Assembly (NCBI GenBank): GCA_020638525.1
Contig: JACKIL010000005.1
Span: forward strand, 1 to 64,000
From: Caulobacterales bacterium
Lineage (GTDB): Bacteria; Pseudomonadota; Alphaproteobacteria; Caulobacterales; Parvularculaceae
Length of the DNA: 64,000 nt
Direction of reading: 5' to 3'
This document shows, piece after piece, positions 1 through 9,371 of the stretch. The notes below the pieces were generated by a model. The model was not told the origin of the DNA, ran no database searches, and saw nothing but the letters and a program-made list of their open reading frames with translations. The stretch's first letter is position 1, and every line of letters starts with the position of its first letter. The translations under genes and the position numbers were made by a program.

Positions 1-798
1 CACCTTGCCGTCGCGCAGCACGACATCTTCCGGGCGCGCGCGCTCAATCGGCACCTCAATCGCGTAAGCAGGCTTGCCGTTCTCATCGAGCTGAATGACA
101 TGGAGCGTGTAAACGCCTGGAGCAATCTGCTGGCTTGGCGTCATCATCCATCGCCCATTCGCATCAGACGTTGCGCGATCGAGAAAAACGCCATTGATGA
201 AAATCTCGACAACGCGGTTCGGCTCTGCACGCCCTGCAAAGATAACGGCGCCGGAATCGTCATAGTCGATCGTCTCAAGGGCGAGCGGTCCGAGCCCGCC
301 GACGGCGTCGCGCGGCTCCTGAATGACAACCGTCGCACCGCCAGGCGTCGTTCTGAGAACGAGCGGGCGATCGCCCGGCCGCTCCGGCACATAGATGATG
401 ATCGTTTCTTCAGAGCGAATCGTCTGCCCATCGTCCGTCGTCATCGAAAGGCTGAGTTCAACGGAGCCGGACTCGAGCGGCGTATCAGTCGTGATCACCC
501 AAGACCCGTCCCCTTCGGCGACGGTGGAGGCGAGCTCCGTCTCGTTGGCGTAGACTGTCACCTTCGCACCCGGCTTGGCGCGGCCCGCGATGACTGCATA
601 GCCGGTGCGATCAACGCGCACGATGTCGAAGCTCGGCAATGAGGGCGCTTTCGCTTCGGAGGCGGCTTGCTCCTCACCTGGCGCGCTTGTCGCGCTCTCG
701 GTGGTTTCGGGCGTTCCGATGACCTTGAAGCGCTCCGCCGCTTTCCAGGCGATGAAACCGAGAATGACGAGAAGGACAAAAATGATGACGACGCGCAT
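1..798 (-). CDS. Exported Ig-like / probable LysM-domain envelope protein (C-terminus beyond window)
   Basis: Reading leftwards from an ATG at 798, the frame stays open for 266 codons and runs off the window edge. The protein begins with an uncleaved-looking N-terminal membrane helix (MRVVIIFVLLVILGFIAW). An acidic Ser/Ala-rich linker follows, then two Ig-like beta repeats: one from about residue 57 (FDIVRVDRTGYAVIAGRAKPG) and one from about 175 (DYDDSGAVIFAGRAEPN). This organisation matches alphaproteobacterial peptidoglycan-binding proteins that end in a LysM domain, but the LysM part would lie outside the window, so that name is inference. It is divergent from the LOG-family gene. Most likely it is anchored in the inner membrane facing the periplasm. 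Confidence 0.75.
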   Translation of the reverse strand, partial: MRVVIIFVLLVILGFIAWKAAERFKVIGTPETTESATSAPGEEQAASEAKAPSLPSFDIVRVDRTGYAVIAGRAKPGAKVTVYANETELASTVAEGDGSWVITTDTPLESGSVELSLSMTTDDGQTIRSEETIIIYVPERPGDRPLVLRTTPGGATVVIQEPRDAVGGLGPLALETIDYDDSGAVIFAGRAEPNRVVEIFINGVFLDRATSDANGRWMMTPSQQIAPGVYTLHVIQLDENGKPAYAIEVPIERARPEDVVLRDGKV

Positions 799-986
799 GC
801 AAATCCCTTCGTGCGAACAAGCCCCGACGCCCTTCAGGCCGAACGACGAGGCAGGCGCTTCTGTTCCGGCGTATATCCGCAAGCCCATACTAAAATGAGG
901 CGAACGGCCCTACAGCCGGGAAATTAACTTTACCAAGAGGGGTTTGCGCCTACAATGGCGAGCAACCGGGAAAAGACCGTAACTGT

Positions 987-1544
987 ATGAAATCTCTATG
1001 TATTTATTGCGGATCGCGTCCGGGAAGCGGTCCAGAATTTGTCGAAGCCGCCAAATTTATTGGCGAAGAAGCCGCCCGGCGCGGCTGGCGCATCGTCTAT
1101 GGCGGCGGGAAGATGGGATTGATGGGCGTGACAGCGGGCGCGGCCCGTGACGCCGGCGGCAAAGTCTTCGGCGTCATTCCGGATTTTCTCGTCGAGCTTG
1201 AGGGCGTGCTCGAAAATGTCGACCACAAGGTCGTCAAGACAATGCACGAACGCAAGATGCTGATGTTCGAGGAATCGGACGCGATCTGCGCGCTCCCCGG
1301 CGGCATCGGAACGCTCGAAGAACTGATCGAGACGCTCTCCTGGGCGCGCCTGTCGCTCCACTCAAAACCGATCGTCGTCTTCAATCAGAATGGCTTCTGG
1401 ACGCCGCTCAAAAACCTTTTCGAGCATGTCATCGAAAAAGGCTTCGCGCCGCGCGAGCTGCTGCGCGAAGTGATCTTCGTCGATACGGCTGAAGACATCT
1501 TCAAGGCGATCGAGAACACGCAATTGCGCGTCGTCGCTGAATAG
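987..1544 (+). CDS. LOG family nucleotide 5'-monophosphate phosphoribohydrolase
   Basis: The 185-residue Rossmann-fold protein carries the LOG/lysine-decarboxylase-like signature PGGIGTLEE at about residues 105-113, preceded by ERKMLMFE. The N-terminal CIYCGSRPG and VYGGGKMGLMG are typical of the TIGR00730 family. Members cleave cytokinin riboside or other nucleoside 5'-monophosphates to the free base and ribose 5-phosphate. The bacterial physiological substrate is often AMP or unknown. It is cytoplasmic. It converges on gltX with only four bases between the stop codons, and a short hairpin (AGCGCC-TCA-GGCGC) lies at the junction. Length is normal for the family. Confidence 0.9.
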   Translation: MKSLCIYCGSRPGSGPEFVEAAKFIGEEAARRGWRIVYGGGKMGLMGVTAGAARDAGGKVFGVIPDFLVELEGVLENVDHKVVKTMHERKMLMFEESDAICALPGGIGTLEELIETLSWARLSLHSKPIVVFNQNGFWTPLKNLFEHVIEKGFAPRELLREVIFVDTAEDIFKAIENTQLRVVAE

Positions 1545-1548
1545 CGCC

Positions 1549-2895
1549 TCAGGCGCGCTCCCCGCGAAGACGCGCGCGCGCTTTTTCCGCGCCGATAAGC
1601 GGGAACACATGCGCCATTTCAGGTCCGTTCGCACGCCCCGTGAGCGCAAGGCGCAATGGCATGAACAGTTTCTTGCCCTTGGCGCCTGTCTTGGCGCTTA
1701 ACGCTGATGTAAAGTCCGACCAGCTTTTCTCTGAAAGCGGATCGGCCGGCACGAGTGCAACGCCAGCTTCTGTAAGCGCCTTGTCCTCAATGACGGGTTC
1801 GATTGCGCCTTCAATGATCTCGCGCCATTGCGCAACATCTTTGAGGCGCGTGATATTGCCTTTCACCGCTTCCCAGAGCGCTTTCGAAACGCCCAGTTTT
1901 TCTAAGCGATCCGCCACTTCCTCATAAGGCGTTTCATGCAGGATTTTTGCGTTCAACGCCTCAAGCTCAGCAGGATCAAAGCGCGCCGGCGCTCGGCCGA
2001 CCTTGTCGAGATCGAAGCTTGCAGCGAGCGCTGAAAGACTACGCTCGGGCACGACGGGCTCCGCGGTGCCCAGACGCGCGAGAAGACTTGTAATCGAAGA
2101 CGGCTCAAGCCCGTCTTCGCGCATCGCTTCAATCGACAGCGAACCAAGGCGTTTTGAAAGCCCCTGCCCATCAGCGCCGATGAGAAGAGAATGGTGCGCA
2201 AAAGCGGGAAGCGCGCCAGAGCTGCGCGTGCGGATGAGCGCTTCCATGATCTCGATCTGCACCGCGGCATTCGTCACGTGATCTTCGCCGCGGATGACAT
2301 GAGTGATCCCGACGTCGATATCGTCGATACAGCTCGGCAACGTGTAGAGGTACATGCCGTCTTCGCGAATAAGCACCGGATCGGAAACGTGCACAGTGTC
2401 AACGATCGTCTCCCCACGGATGAGGTCGTTCCACTTCACCGGCGACTGGGAGAGCTTGAAACGCCAGTGCGGCTTGCGGCCTTCGGCCTCGAACGCTTTT
2501 ACTTGTTCGTCCGTATAGCGCAGCGCCGCACGGTCATAGACCGGCGGCAACCCGCGCGCCCGTTGCAGGCGCCGCTTGCGCTCCAGTTCGTCCGCCGTCT
2601 CGTAACAGGGGTAAAGGAGCCCCTCGCGCCGGAAGAGGTCCGCCACCTTGTCGTAATCGGCGAAGCGCGCGGACTGGTGGAAGGTGTCGTCCCAATTGAG
2701 ACCAAGCCATGTCAGGTCACGGCGCAGGCCGTCTTCAAACTCCTTCGTCGACCGCTCACGATCCGTGTCGTCGATGCGCAGAATGAATTTGCCCCCGCGG
2801 CTTCTGGCGAACAGCCAGTTCCAGAGAGCCGCACGAATATTGCCGACATGGAGCTTGCCGGTTGGCGAGGGGGCGAAACGAACGGTGACGGTCAT
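1549..2895 (-). CDS. gltX: Glutamate--tRNA ligase
   Basis: The protein is a 448-residue class I aminoacyl-tRNA synthetase. The HIGH-type motif is HVGN in FAPSPTGKLHVGNIR (residues 7-21) and the KMSKS-type motif is LSKRLGS near residues 246-252. RIDDTDRERS and IRGEDHVTNAAVQ are conserved glutamate/ATP-site blocks. It charges tRNA with glutamate. The length and the LSKRLG variant recall the second GluRS type of alphaproteobacteria, which often charges tRNA-Gln for later amidation, so a discriminating or tRNA-Gln role is possible but cannot be decided here. The ATG start has no strong Shine-Dalgarno sequence. Confidence 0.95.
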   Translation of the reverse strand: MTVTVRFAPSPTGKLHVGNIRAALWNWLFARSRGGKFILRIDDTDRERSTKEFEDGLRRDLTWLGLNWDDTFHQSARFADYDKVADLFRREGLLYPCYETADELERKRRLQRARGLPPVYDRAALRYTDEQVKAFEAEGRKPHWRFKLSQSPVKWNDLIRGETIVDTVHVSDPVLIREDGMYLYTLPSCIDDIDVGITHVIRGEDHVTNAAVQIEIMEALIRTRSSGALPAFAHHSLLIGADGQGLSKRLGSLSIEAMREDGLEPSSITSLLARLGTAEPVVPERSLSALAASFDLDKVGRAPARFDPAELEALNAKILHETPYEEVADRLEKLGVSKALWEAVKGNITRLKDVAQWREIIEGAIEPVIEDKALTEAGVALVPADPLSEKSWSDFTSALSAKTGAKGKKLFMPLRLALTGRANGPEMAHVFPLIGAEKARARLRGERA

Positions 2896-3034
2896 GACGG
2901 GCGCAGCCTGGGCGAAGGGTGAAAGTCGGCTGAGTTACGCGCTTGCCGGGCAGGCGTCAAACCCCGACGCGCCGGAGAGCAGGCCTGCCCCGTCAGGGCG
3001 GGCCCAGAGCAGCGGAAGGCTGTGCTTTAGACGC

Positions 3035-6000
3035 CTACTCCGCCGCCGAAGCGGCCGCCCGGAGACGTTCGGCGCGCTTCAGGATCTCGATCGGCACGAC
3101 CTCGAGGAATTTGGGACGCCAGAGCGACCAGTCCTTCAGGATAGCGGCCGCGCGCAGCGACTTCGTCTCCTCGGCGTAACGCTGGATAAGGGCGAGGCAT
3201 TCCGCCTCGCCGTCCCCATCGTCAAAGGAGCGCCAGATCACGCTGTCGGGGTTCACGAGATCGACAAAGCCCCGGTTCTCGTCGAGCACATAGGCTCGCC
3301 CGCCCGTCATGCCGGCGGCGAAATTGTCGCCGACCGAACCGAGCACGACGACCGTCCCGCCGGTCATGTATTCGCAGCCATTGGCAGAAAGGCCTTCGAC
3401 GACTGCAACGGCGCCCGAATTACGTACTGCGAAGCGTCCGCCCGCGCGCCCCGATGCGAAGAGCGCGCCGGAGGTGGCGCCGTAAAGGCAGGTGTTGCCG
3501 ATGATCGCGTCTTCATGTGCGCTCGCGCGCCGCTCCGCAGGCGGGCGAACGACGATCGTCGCGCCGGAAAGCCCCTTTCCGACATAGTCGTTCGCATCGC
3601 CATCGATCTCGATGCGAAGCCCTTTGACTGAAAACGCTCCGAGCGATTGGCCGGCCGAGCCTTTGAGGCGCACGGTGAGATGGCCTTCGCTAAGACCTTC
3701 CGGCCCATAGCGGCGAACGATCTCAGACGACGTTTTTGCGCCGATCGTGCGATGCGTATTCCTAACCGCATAGGTGAGCTGCATTTTCTCGCCGCGCCCG
3801 AAGACGGCGGCGGCATCGCGCAGGATCTCGTCGTCAAGCGTCGGCGCGGGCTCGATGCGGCCCTTGCGCGAGGAGCGTTGCGCCCGCCCGCCTGCGTCGA
3901 CTCGCGTCAGGATTGGGTTGAGGTCGAGATCGTCAAGGTCCGGCGCTCCGCGGTGCACCTGATCGAGAAGATCCGTTCGCCCGATAATATCTTCGAGCGA
4001 AGCCGCGCCGAGTGACGCGAGAATTTCCCTCGTCTCTTCCGCAATGAACGACATCAGTGTGACGACGTGATCCGCCGCGCCCATGAACCGTTTGCGCAGC
4101 TCTTCATCCTGCGTGCAGACGCCGACCGGGCACGTGTTAGAGTGACACTGGCGCACCATGAGACAACCGAGCGCAACGAGTGAAATCGTGCCGACGCCAA
4201 ACTCCTCAGCGCCGAACATCGCCGCCATCACGACGTCGCGGCCCGTTCTGATGCCGCCATCCGTCCGTAGCGTGACTTTTTCGCGGAGATTGTTGAGCGT
4301 CAGGATCTGGTGCGCTTCCGCAAGACCGATCTCCCACGGGCTGCCCGCGTGTTTGATCGACGTGAGCGGCGAAGCGCCCGTGCCACCGACATTGCCGGAA
4401 ATCAAAATGACATCCGCCTTCGCCTTGGCGACGCCCGCCGCAATCGTCCCGACGCCCGCAGTCGAAACGAGCTTCACGCAGACCCGCGCATCCGGATTGA
4501 TGTTTTTCAGATCGTAGATGAGCTGCGCGAGATCTTCGATCGAATAAATATCGTGATGCGGCGGCGGGGAAATCAGCGTCACGCCCGGCGTCGCATGACG
4601 CATACGTGCGATGAACTCGGTCACTTTGAATCCGGGAAGCTGCCCGCCCTCGCCCGGTTTGGCGCCTTGCGCGACCTTGATTTCGATCTCACGGCATTGA
4701 TTGAGATATTCCGCCGTCACACCAAAGCGGCCGGAAGCGATTTGTTTGACAGCTGAGTTCGGATTGTCGCCATTCGCCAGCGGATGATAGCGTTCAGGGT
4801 CTTCCCCGCCCTCGCCAGACACAGACTTCGCGCCGATGCGGTTCATGGCGATATTCAGAACGCCATGCGCCTCTGGCGACAAGGCGCCAAGAGACATGCC
4901 GGGCGTCAAAAATCGCTGACGGATCGAGTTGATCGACTCCACTTCATCAAGCGCAATCGGCTTACCGAGCGGCCGCGCACCGAGAAGGTCACGCAATTGC
5001 ACAGGCGGCTGATCAAGCAACTGCTTCGAATATCGTTTGTAGGAGGCGTAATCTTCCTCGCGCACCGCCTTCTGGAGAAGGTGGATGAGCTTGGCGTCGA
5101 GCGCATGGCGCTCGCCCGTCGCACGATGGCGATAGAATCCGCCGATCGGCAGAGCCGGCGTCGCCGGACCGAAGGCGCGCGCATGGAGCGCCGCCGTTTT
5201 CTTCTCAAGGCCCGGAAGACCGATACCGGAAATGCGGGAAGCAACGCCCGGGAAGAACTCGGCGACCAAAGCGCGAGAGAGCCCCAGCGCTTCGAAGTTG
5301 CAGCCGCCGCGATAAGCGGAGATGACGGAGATGCCGCTCTTCGAGAGAATCTTCAGCAAACCCGCTTCAATCGCGGCCTTGTAATTCTTGATGCACTGAC
5401 CGAGCGAAATATCGCCATAAAGCCCTTTGGAATGGGCGAGCGCTATCGACTCACAGGCAAGGTAAGGATTGACGACCGTTGCACCGACGCCGACGAGGAC
5501 CGCCATATAGTGCGCGTCAATACACTCAGCCGAGCGCACGATGATCGAACAGAAAGTGCGCAAGCCAGCGCGCGTCAGATGCGTATGAACGCCGCCCGCA
5601 GCAAGCACCATCGGCGCCGCGATACGGTCTTCGCCCTGCGCCACATCGGAAAGAATCACATGCTGCGCGCCGCCCCGGATGGCGGCTTCGGCTTCAGCGC
5701 AAATGCGATCCAATGCTGCGCGCAGTGCGTCTCCGGACCCCGCCGCATCGGGGACGGGGTAGGTGCAATCGATCTCCGGCGCCTCGTCCGCATATTTGCG
5801 AAAGCGCTCGAACATGCCGTTCGACAGGAAGGGGCTTTCAAGCACGTAGACATTCGTCTGTGTCTCATCGGAAACAAGAATGTTGCCAAGGTTCTTGAAG
5901 CGCGTTTTCAGGCTCATCACGCGCGCTTCGCGCAGCGGATCGATCGGCGGGTTCGTAACCTGGCTGAACTTCTGCCTGAAATAATGCGACAGCGGACGAT

Positions 6001-7558
6001 ACTGGCTCGAAAGAACTGCAAGCGGCGTGTCGTCGCCCATGGACCCGACAGCCTCCTTGCCATCTTCAGCCATTGGACGAAGGACGAGATCCAGCTCTTC
6101 CAGAGTGTAGCCCGCCGCTGTCTGCCGGCGCAGCAGCTCCTCTGTCGAGAACAGGCGGTCTTCCGGACCCGGACCGATCTCAGGCTCTAGCTCGACAATA
6201 TTGTCGATCCATTTCTCATAAGGGTGCTTGGCCGAGAAATGATCAAGGATTTCATGGTGGGTGTAGAACTTTCGCTCGTCAAAGTCGAAAGCGATCATCG
6301 CCCCTGGCTCGAGCGCGCCGCGCTTGATGATCTTTTTCGGCGTGAGCGGGCACATTCCGGTTTCGGAGCCCACAGCGAGAATGCCATCTTCAGTGATCGC
6401 ATAGCGCGATGGTCGAAGACCATTGCGATCCAAGCCTGCGAGCGCCCAGCGCCCGTCATAAGCGCAGATCGCCGCCGGACCGTCCCACGGCTCCATCACA
6501 GCGTTGCAATATTCGTAAAGCGCGCGCCATCGGCGCGGCATGATTGCTTCACGCTTCGACCACGCTTCGGGCAGCAGAAGCGATTTCACCATCGGCGCGG
6601 AACGCCCGGCGCGAACGAGCACTTCAAATACTTGATCGAGGCAACCCGAGTCTGATGACCCCGGCTGGACAACCGGCTTCACATCGTCGCCAGCATCGCC
6701 AAAAGCCTCCGAAGCCATGCGAATTTCATGGCTCTTCATCCAGTTGATATTGCCCTTGAGCGTGTTGATTTCGCCGTTATGCGCGAGCAACCGGAAAGGC
6801 TGGGCGAGGCGCCATTCAGGAAATGTGTTCGTCGAATAGCGCTGATGGAAGATCGCAACGCGCGACACGAAGCGCTCGTCCTTGAGATCCGGATAAAAAG
6901 CATCGATCTCTTCGGCGAGGAACATGCCCTTGTAGATGACGTCATCGCTCGAAAATGAGCAGACGTAAAAACCGGGAATGTTCGCTTCGATCGCGCGCTT
7001 TTCGATGCGCCGACGCACCAGATAAAGCGCGCGCTCCAGCTCATCGCGTGAGCGCGCATGCGGATCGAAGAAGAGAACCTGCTCGATCTCGGGTCGCGAG
7101 GCGTTCGCCTTCTGGCCGAGCACCGCCGCGTCCACCGGCACCTGCCGCCAGCCATAAAGATGGAAACCCTCGCGGAGAATTTCCGTTTCGACAGCGGCGC
7201 GCGCAGCGTCTTGCGCGCCGAAATCCGTCCGGGGCAGAAAGATCTGCCCAACGCAAACATCCGCGCTCGCGGGCGTGTGCCCAGTGCGCCCGACATAGGA
7301 TTTGAAGAGATCCTGCGGCACGTTCACCCGCACGCCGGCGCCGTCGCCGGTCTTGCCGTCGGCGTCCACAGCGCCGCGATGCCAGACCGCCTTCAGCGAC
7401 TTGATCGCAAGCTCGACAATCTCGCGGCGCGGCTCGCCATCGAGCGCGACGATGAGGCCGACGCCGCAAGCGTCATGCTCGTCGCCCGGCGTCCAGAGCC
7501 CGATTTCCTCCGCACAAGCGCGGGCGGCGAGTTGCTCTTCATACGTCATATCGGCCAT
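3035..7558 (-). CDS. gltB: Glutamate synthase (NADPH) large subunit
   Basis: This is a full-length GOGAT alpha subunit of 1,507 residues. It converts glutamine and 2-oxoglutarate to two glutamates using electrons delivered by GltD. Cys31 in DEHDACGVGLI would become the N-terminal nucleophile of the glutaminase domain after removal of a 30-residue propeptide. The central FMN-binding TIM barrel contains VSGEGGED and GGTGASPLTSIKHAG. The 3Fe-4S cysteines sit in CLMVRQCHSNTCPVGVC near residue 1120. The C-terminal GXGXG beta-helix is present (GGTVVVLGSVGDNFAAGMTGG). It lies 127 bp downstream of gltD and is presumably co-transcribed with it. The long open frames on the opposite strand are shadows. 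Confidence 0.97.
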   Translation of the reverse strand: MADMTYEEQLAARACAEEIGLWTPGDEHDACGVGLIVALDGEPRREIVELAIKSLKAVWHRGAVDADGKTGDGAGVRVNVPQDLFKSYVGRTGHTPASADVCVGQIFLPRTDFGAQDAARAAVETEILREGFHLYGWRQVPVDAAVLGQKANASRPEIEQVLFFDPHARSRDELERALYLVRRRIEKRAIEANIPGFYVCSFSSDDVIYKGMFLAEEIDAFYPDLKDERFVSRVAIFHQRYSTNTFPEWRLAQPFRLLAHNGEINTLKGNINWMKSHEIRMASEAFGDAGDDVKPVVQPGSSDSGCLDQVFEVLVRAGRSAPMVKSLLLPEAWSKREAIMPRRWRALYEYCNAVMEPWDGPAAICAYDGRWALAGLDRNGLRPSRYAITEDGILAVGSETGMCPLTPKKIIKRGALEPGAMIAFDFDERKFYTHHEILDHFSAKHPYEKWIDNIVELEPEIGPGPEDRLFSTEELLRRQTAAGYTLEELDLVLRPMAEDGKEAVGSMGDDTPLAVLSSQYRPLSHYFRQKFSQVTNPPIDPLREARVMSLKTRFKNLGNILVSDETQTNVYVLESPFLSNGMFERFRKYADEAPEIDCTYPVPDAAGSGDALRAALDRICAEAEAAIRGGAQHVILSDVAQGEDRIAAPMVLAAGGVHTHLTRAGLRTFCSIIVRSAECIDAHYMAVLVGVGATVVNPYLACESIALAHSKGLYGDISLGQCIKNYKAAIEAGLLKILSKSGISVISAYRGGCNFEALGLSRALVAEFFPGVASRISGIGLPGLEKKTAALHARAFGPATPALPIGGFYRHRATGERHALDAKLIHLLQKAVREEDYASYKRYSKQLLDQPPVQLRDLLGARPLGKPIALDEVESINSIRQRFLTPGMSLGALSPEAHGVLNIAMNRIGAKSVSGEGGEDPERYHPLANGDNPNSAVKQIASGRFGVTAEYLNQCREIEIKVAQGAKPGEGGQLPGFKVTEFIARMRHATPGVTLISPPPHHDIYSIEDLAQLIYDLKNINPDARVCVKLVSTAGVGTIAAGVAKAKADVILISGNVGGTGASPLTSIKHAGSPWEIGLAEAHQILTLNNLREKVTLRTDGGIRTGRDVVMAAMFGAEEFGVGTISLVALGCLMVRQCHSNTCPVGVCTQDEELRKRFMGAADHVVTLMSFIAEETREILASLGAASLEDIIGRTDLLDQVHRGAPDLDDLDLNPILTRVDAGGRAQRSSRKGRIEPAPTLDDEILRDAAAVFGRGEKMQLTYAVRNTHRTIGAKTSSEIVRRYGPEGLSEGHLTVRLKGSAGQSLGAFSVKGLRIEIDGDANDYVGKGLSGATIVVRPPAERRASAHEDAIIGNTCLYGATSGALFASGRAGGRFAVRNSGAVAVVEGLSANGCEYMTGGTVVVLGSVGDNFAAGMTGGRAYVLDENRGFVDLVNPDSVIWRSFDDGDGEAECLALIQRYAEETKSLRAAAILKDWSLWRPKFLEVVPIEILKRAERLRAAASAAE

Positions 7559-7685
7559 GACGATTGTCCTCTTCCTCGAGCGGCTGCGTTAATGGACAGG
7601 TCGGAAAATCCGGCTCTTTGTCCCCGCAGCCCGGGGTTTTCACGCCTTGGCGTGTTCTTTCCTTTCGTCATGACCGCTTCTCTCT

Positions 7686-9140
7686 TTATTCGGCGGCCAT
7701 GACGCGAAAGTTTCGCGTCTCGGCGGTTTTCGTAATTTTGGCGGCGATCGCCGCTGCGGCGTCGCGCCCGTCGCGGATCGCCCATACGACGAGCGACGCG
7801 CCGCGAACGATATCGCCGGCGGCGAAGACGCCTTCGATATTCGTTTCGAGCGTGTCGCCATCGACGCGCAGCGTTCCGCGCTTGGTGATCGCAAGGCGCG
7901 GCTCACCGAACAGCGCATGGGCGTCTTCAGGCTCAAAACCGAGCGCCTTGATGACGAGATCGGCAGGAAGATCAAACTCGCTGCCCGGCGCTTCTTCCGG
8001 GGTCTGCCGCCCGCTCGCATCCGCCGGTCCAAGACGCATACGTACGGCCTTGAGACCAGTCGTGCGCTCAGGAGAACCGAGGACCGCTTTAGGCGCGGCA
8101 AGCCATTCGAAGACGACACCTTCTTCTTCCGCGTGCGCCACTTCGCGCTGCGAGCCAGGCATGTTTGCACGGTCGCGGCGATAAAGGCAGGTCACGTTGC
8201 GCGCGCCCTGGCGAATGGCCGTGCGCACGCAGTCCATGGCGGTATCGCCGCCGCCGATCACGACGACGCGCTTGCCGTCAGCGTTAAGGCGACCGTCGTC
8301 AAACGCCGGAACTTCATCCCCAAGTCCCTTGCGGTTCGACGCTGTCAGATAGTCAAGCGCTGCGACCACGCCCTCATTCGCCGCGCCCGGACAGGCGAGC
8401 TCGCGCGCTTTGTAGACGCCGATCGCGATCAGCACCGCATCGTGCTGCTGGCGAAGCTCCGCCAGCGTCGCATCACGGCCGACTTCAAAGTTCAAGACGA
8501 AACGGACGCCAGCTTCTTCAGCAAGACGCACACGCCGCTCGACGATCGATTTGTCGAGTTTGAAATTCGGGATTCCGTAAAGAAGGAGCCCGCCCGCCCT
8601 GTCGTAGCGGTCATAGACCGTCACCTGAAAGCCGAGCTTGCGCAGCTCTTCGGCGGCGGCGAGGCCCGCAGGCCCGGCACCGACAATGCCCACGGATTCG
8701 GTGCGCTCCGCGAGGGGCGTCACCGGTTTAACCCAGCCATTCGCAAAGGCCGTTTCGGTGATGTATTGCTCGACCGCGCCAATCGTCACCGTGCCGTGGC
8801 CGGATTGCTCGATAACGCAGGAGCCCTCACAGAGACGGTCCTGCGGGCAGATGCGCCCGCACACTTCCGGCATTGAATTGGTCGCTGAGGAAACCGCATA
8901 GGCTTCTTCGAGGCGGCCTTCCGCGACGAGCCGCAGCCAATCCGGAATATTGTTGTTGAGGGGGCAATGATCCTGACAGAAGGGAACGCCGCATTGCGAA
9001 CATCGCGACGCCTGTTCCGCGGCGCGCTCAGCCGAAAAGCGCGCATAGATTTCCCCGAAATCATGCGCGCGCGCCCCAGCGGGGCGCTTTTCCGGCGTCT
9101 CGCGATCACGCGAGACAAACTGCAGCATCCGTTCGGTCAT
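7686..9140 (-). CDS. gltD: Glutamate synthase (NADPH) small subunit
   Basis: This is the 484-residue beta subunit of GOGAT. An N-terminal pair of 4Fe-4S cysteine clusters (CSQCGVPFCQDHCP near residues 42-55, then CGRICPQDRLCEGSC) precedes the FAD/NADPH domain. GAGPAGLAAAEEL is the FAD dinucleotide motif and GGGDTAMDCVRTA the NADPH motif, with ETNIEGVFAAGD near the end. It passes electrons from NADPH through FAD and the Fe-S centres to GltB. It is transcribed before gltB, the reverse of the enterobacterial gltBD order. No obvious terminator lies between the two genes. Confidence 0.97.
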   Translation of the reverse strand: MTERMLQFVSRDRETPEKRPAGARAHDFGEIYARFSAERAAEQASRCSQCGVPFCQDHCPLNNNIPDWLRLVAEGRLEEAYAVSSATNSMPEVCGRICPQDRLCEGSCVIEQSGHGTVTIGAVEQYITETAFANGWVKPVTPLAERTESVGIVGAGPAGLAAAEELRKLGFQVTVYDRYDRAGGLLLYGIPNFKLDKSIVERRVRLAEEAGVRFVLNFEVGRDATLAELRQQHDAVLIAIGVYKARELACPGAANEGVVAALDYLTASNRKGLGDEVPAFDDGRLNADGKRVVVIGGGDTAMDCVRTAIRQGARNVTCLYRRDRANMPGSQREVAHAEEEGVVFEWLAAPKAVLGSPERTTGLKAVRMRLGPADASGRQTPEEAPGSEFDLPADLVIKALGFEPEDAHALFGEPRLAITKRGTLRVDGDTLETNIEGVFAAGDIVRGASLVVWAIRDGRDAAAAIAAKITKTAETRNFRVMAAE

Positions 9141-9371
9141 CTCTAATCATTCGCGCCCAGAATGGCGCATTGCGGGAACTGTCGATCGGGCGCGAGAGCC
9201 CTTCCCCCGGACTTTCGGCCCGGCAGGCGGGCTGGACCTTGCACGAGATGGTTGGCGAGCGCAAGCAGACCGGCGGCCAACATGGCGCGATCGGCCCAAA
9301 GGTCGCGGGTATAGGGCCGAAAATCCTAATTGGGCCAGCAAAGAACGGTTAAATTAGCAATTTATGCTATT

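Noticed and set aside
1544..1560. Hairpin between the LOG gene and gltX as a terminator
   Set aside because: The stem is about five pairs, overlaps the stop region and has no T-run.
4784..6190. A 468-residue open frame on the plus strand
   Set aside because: It lies wholly antisense to gltB, has arginine-rich composition typical of mirrored GC-rich codons and no domain.
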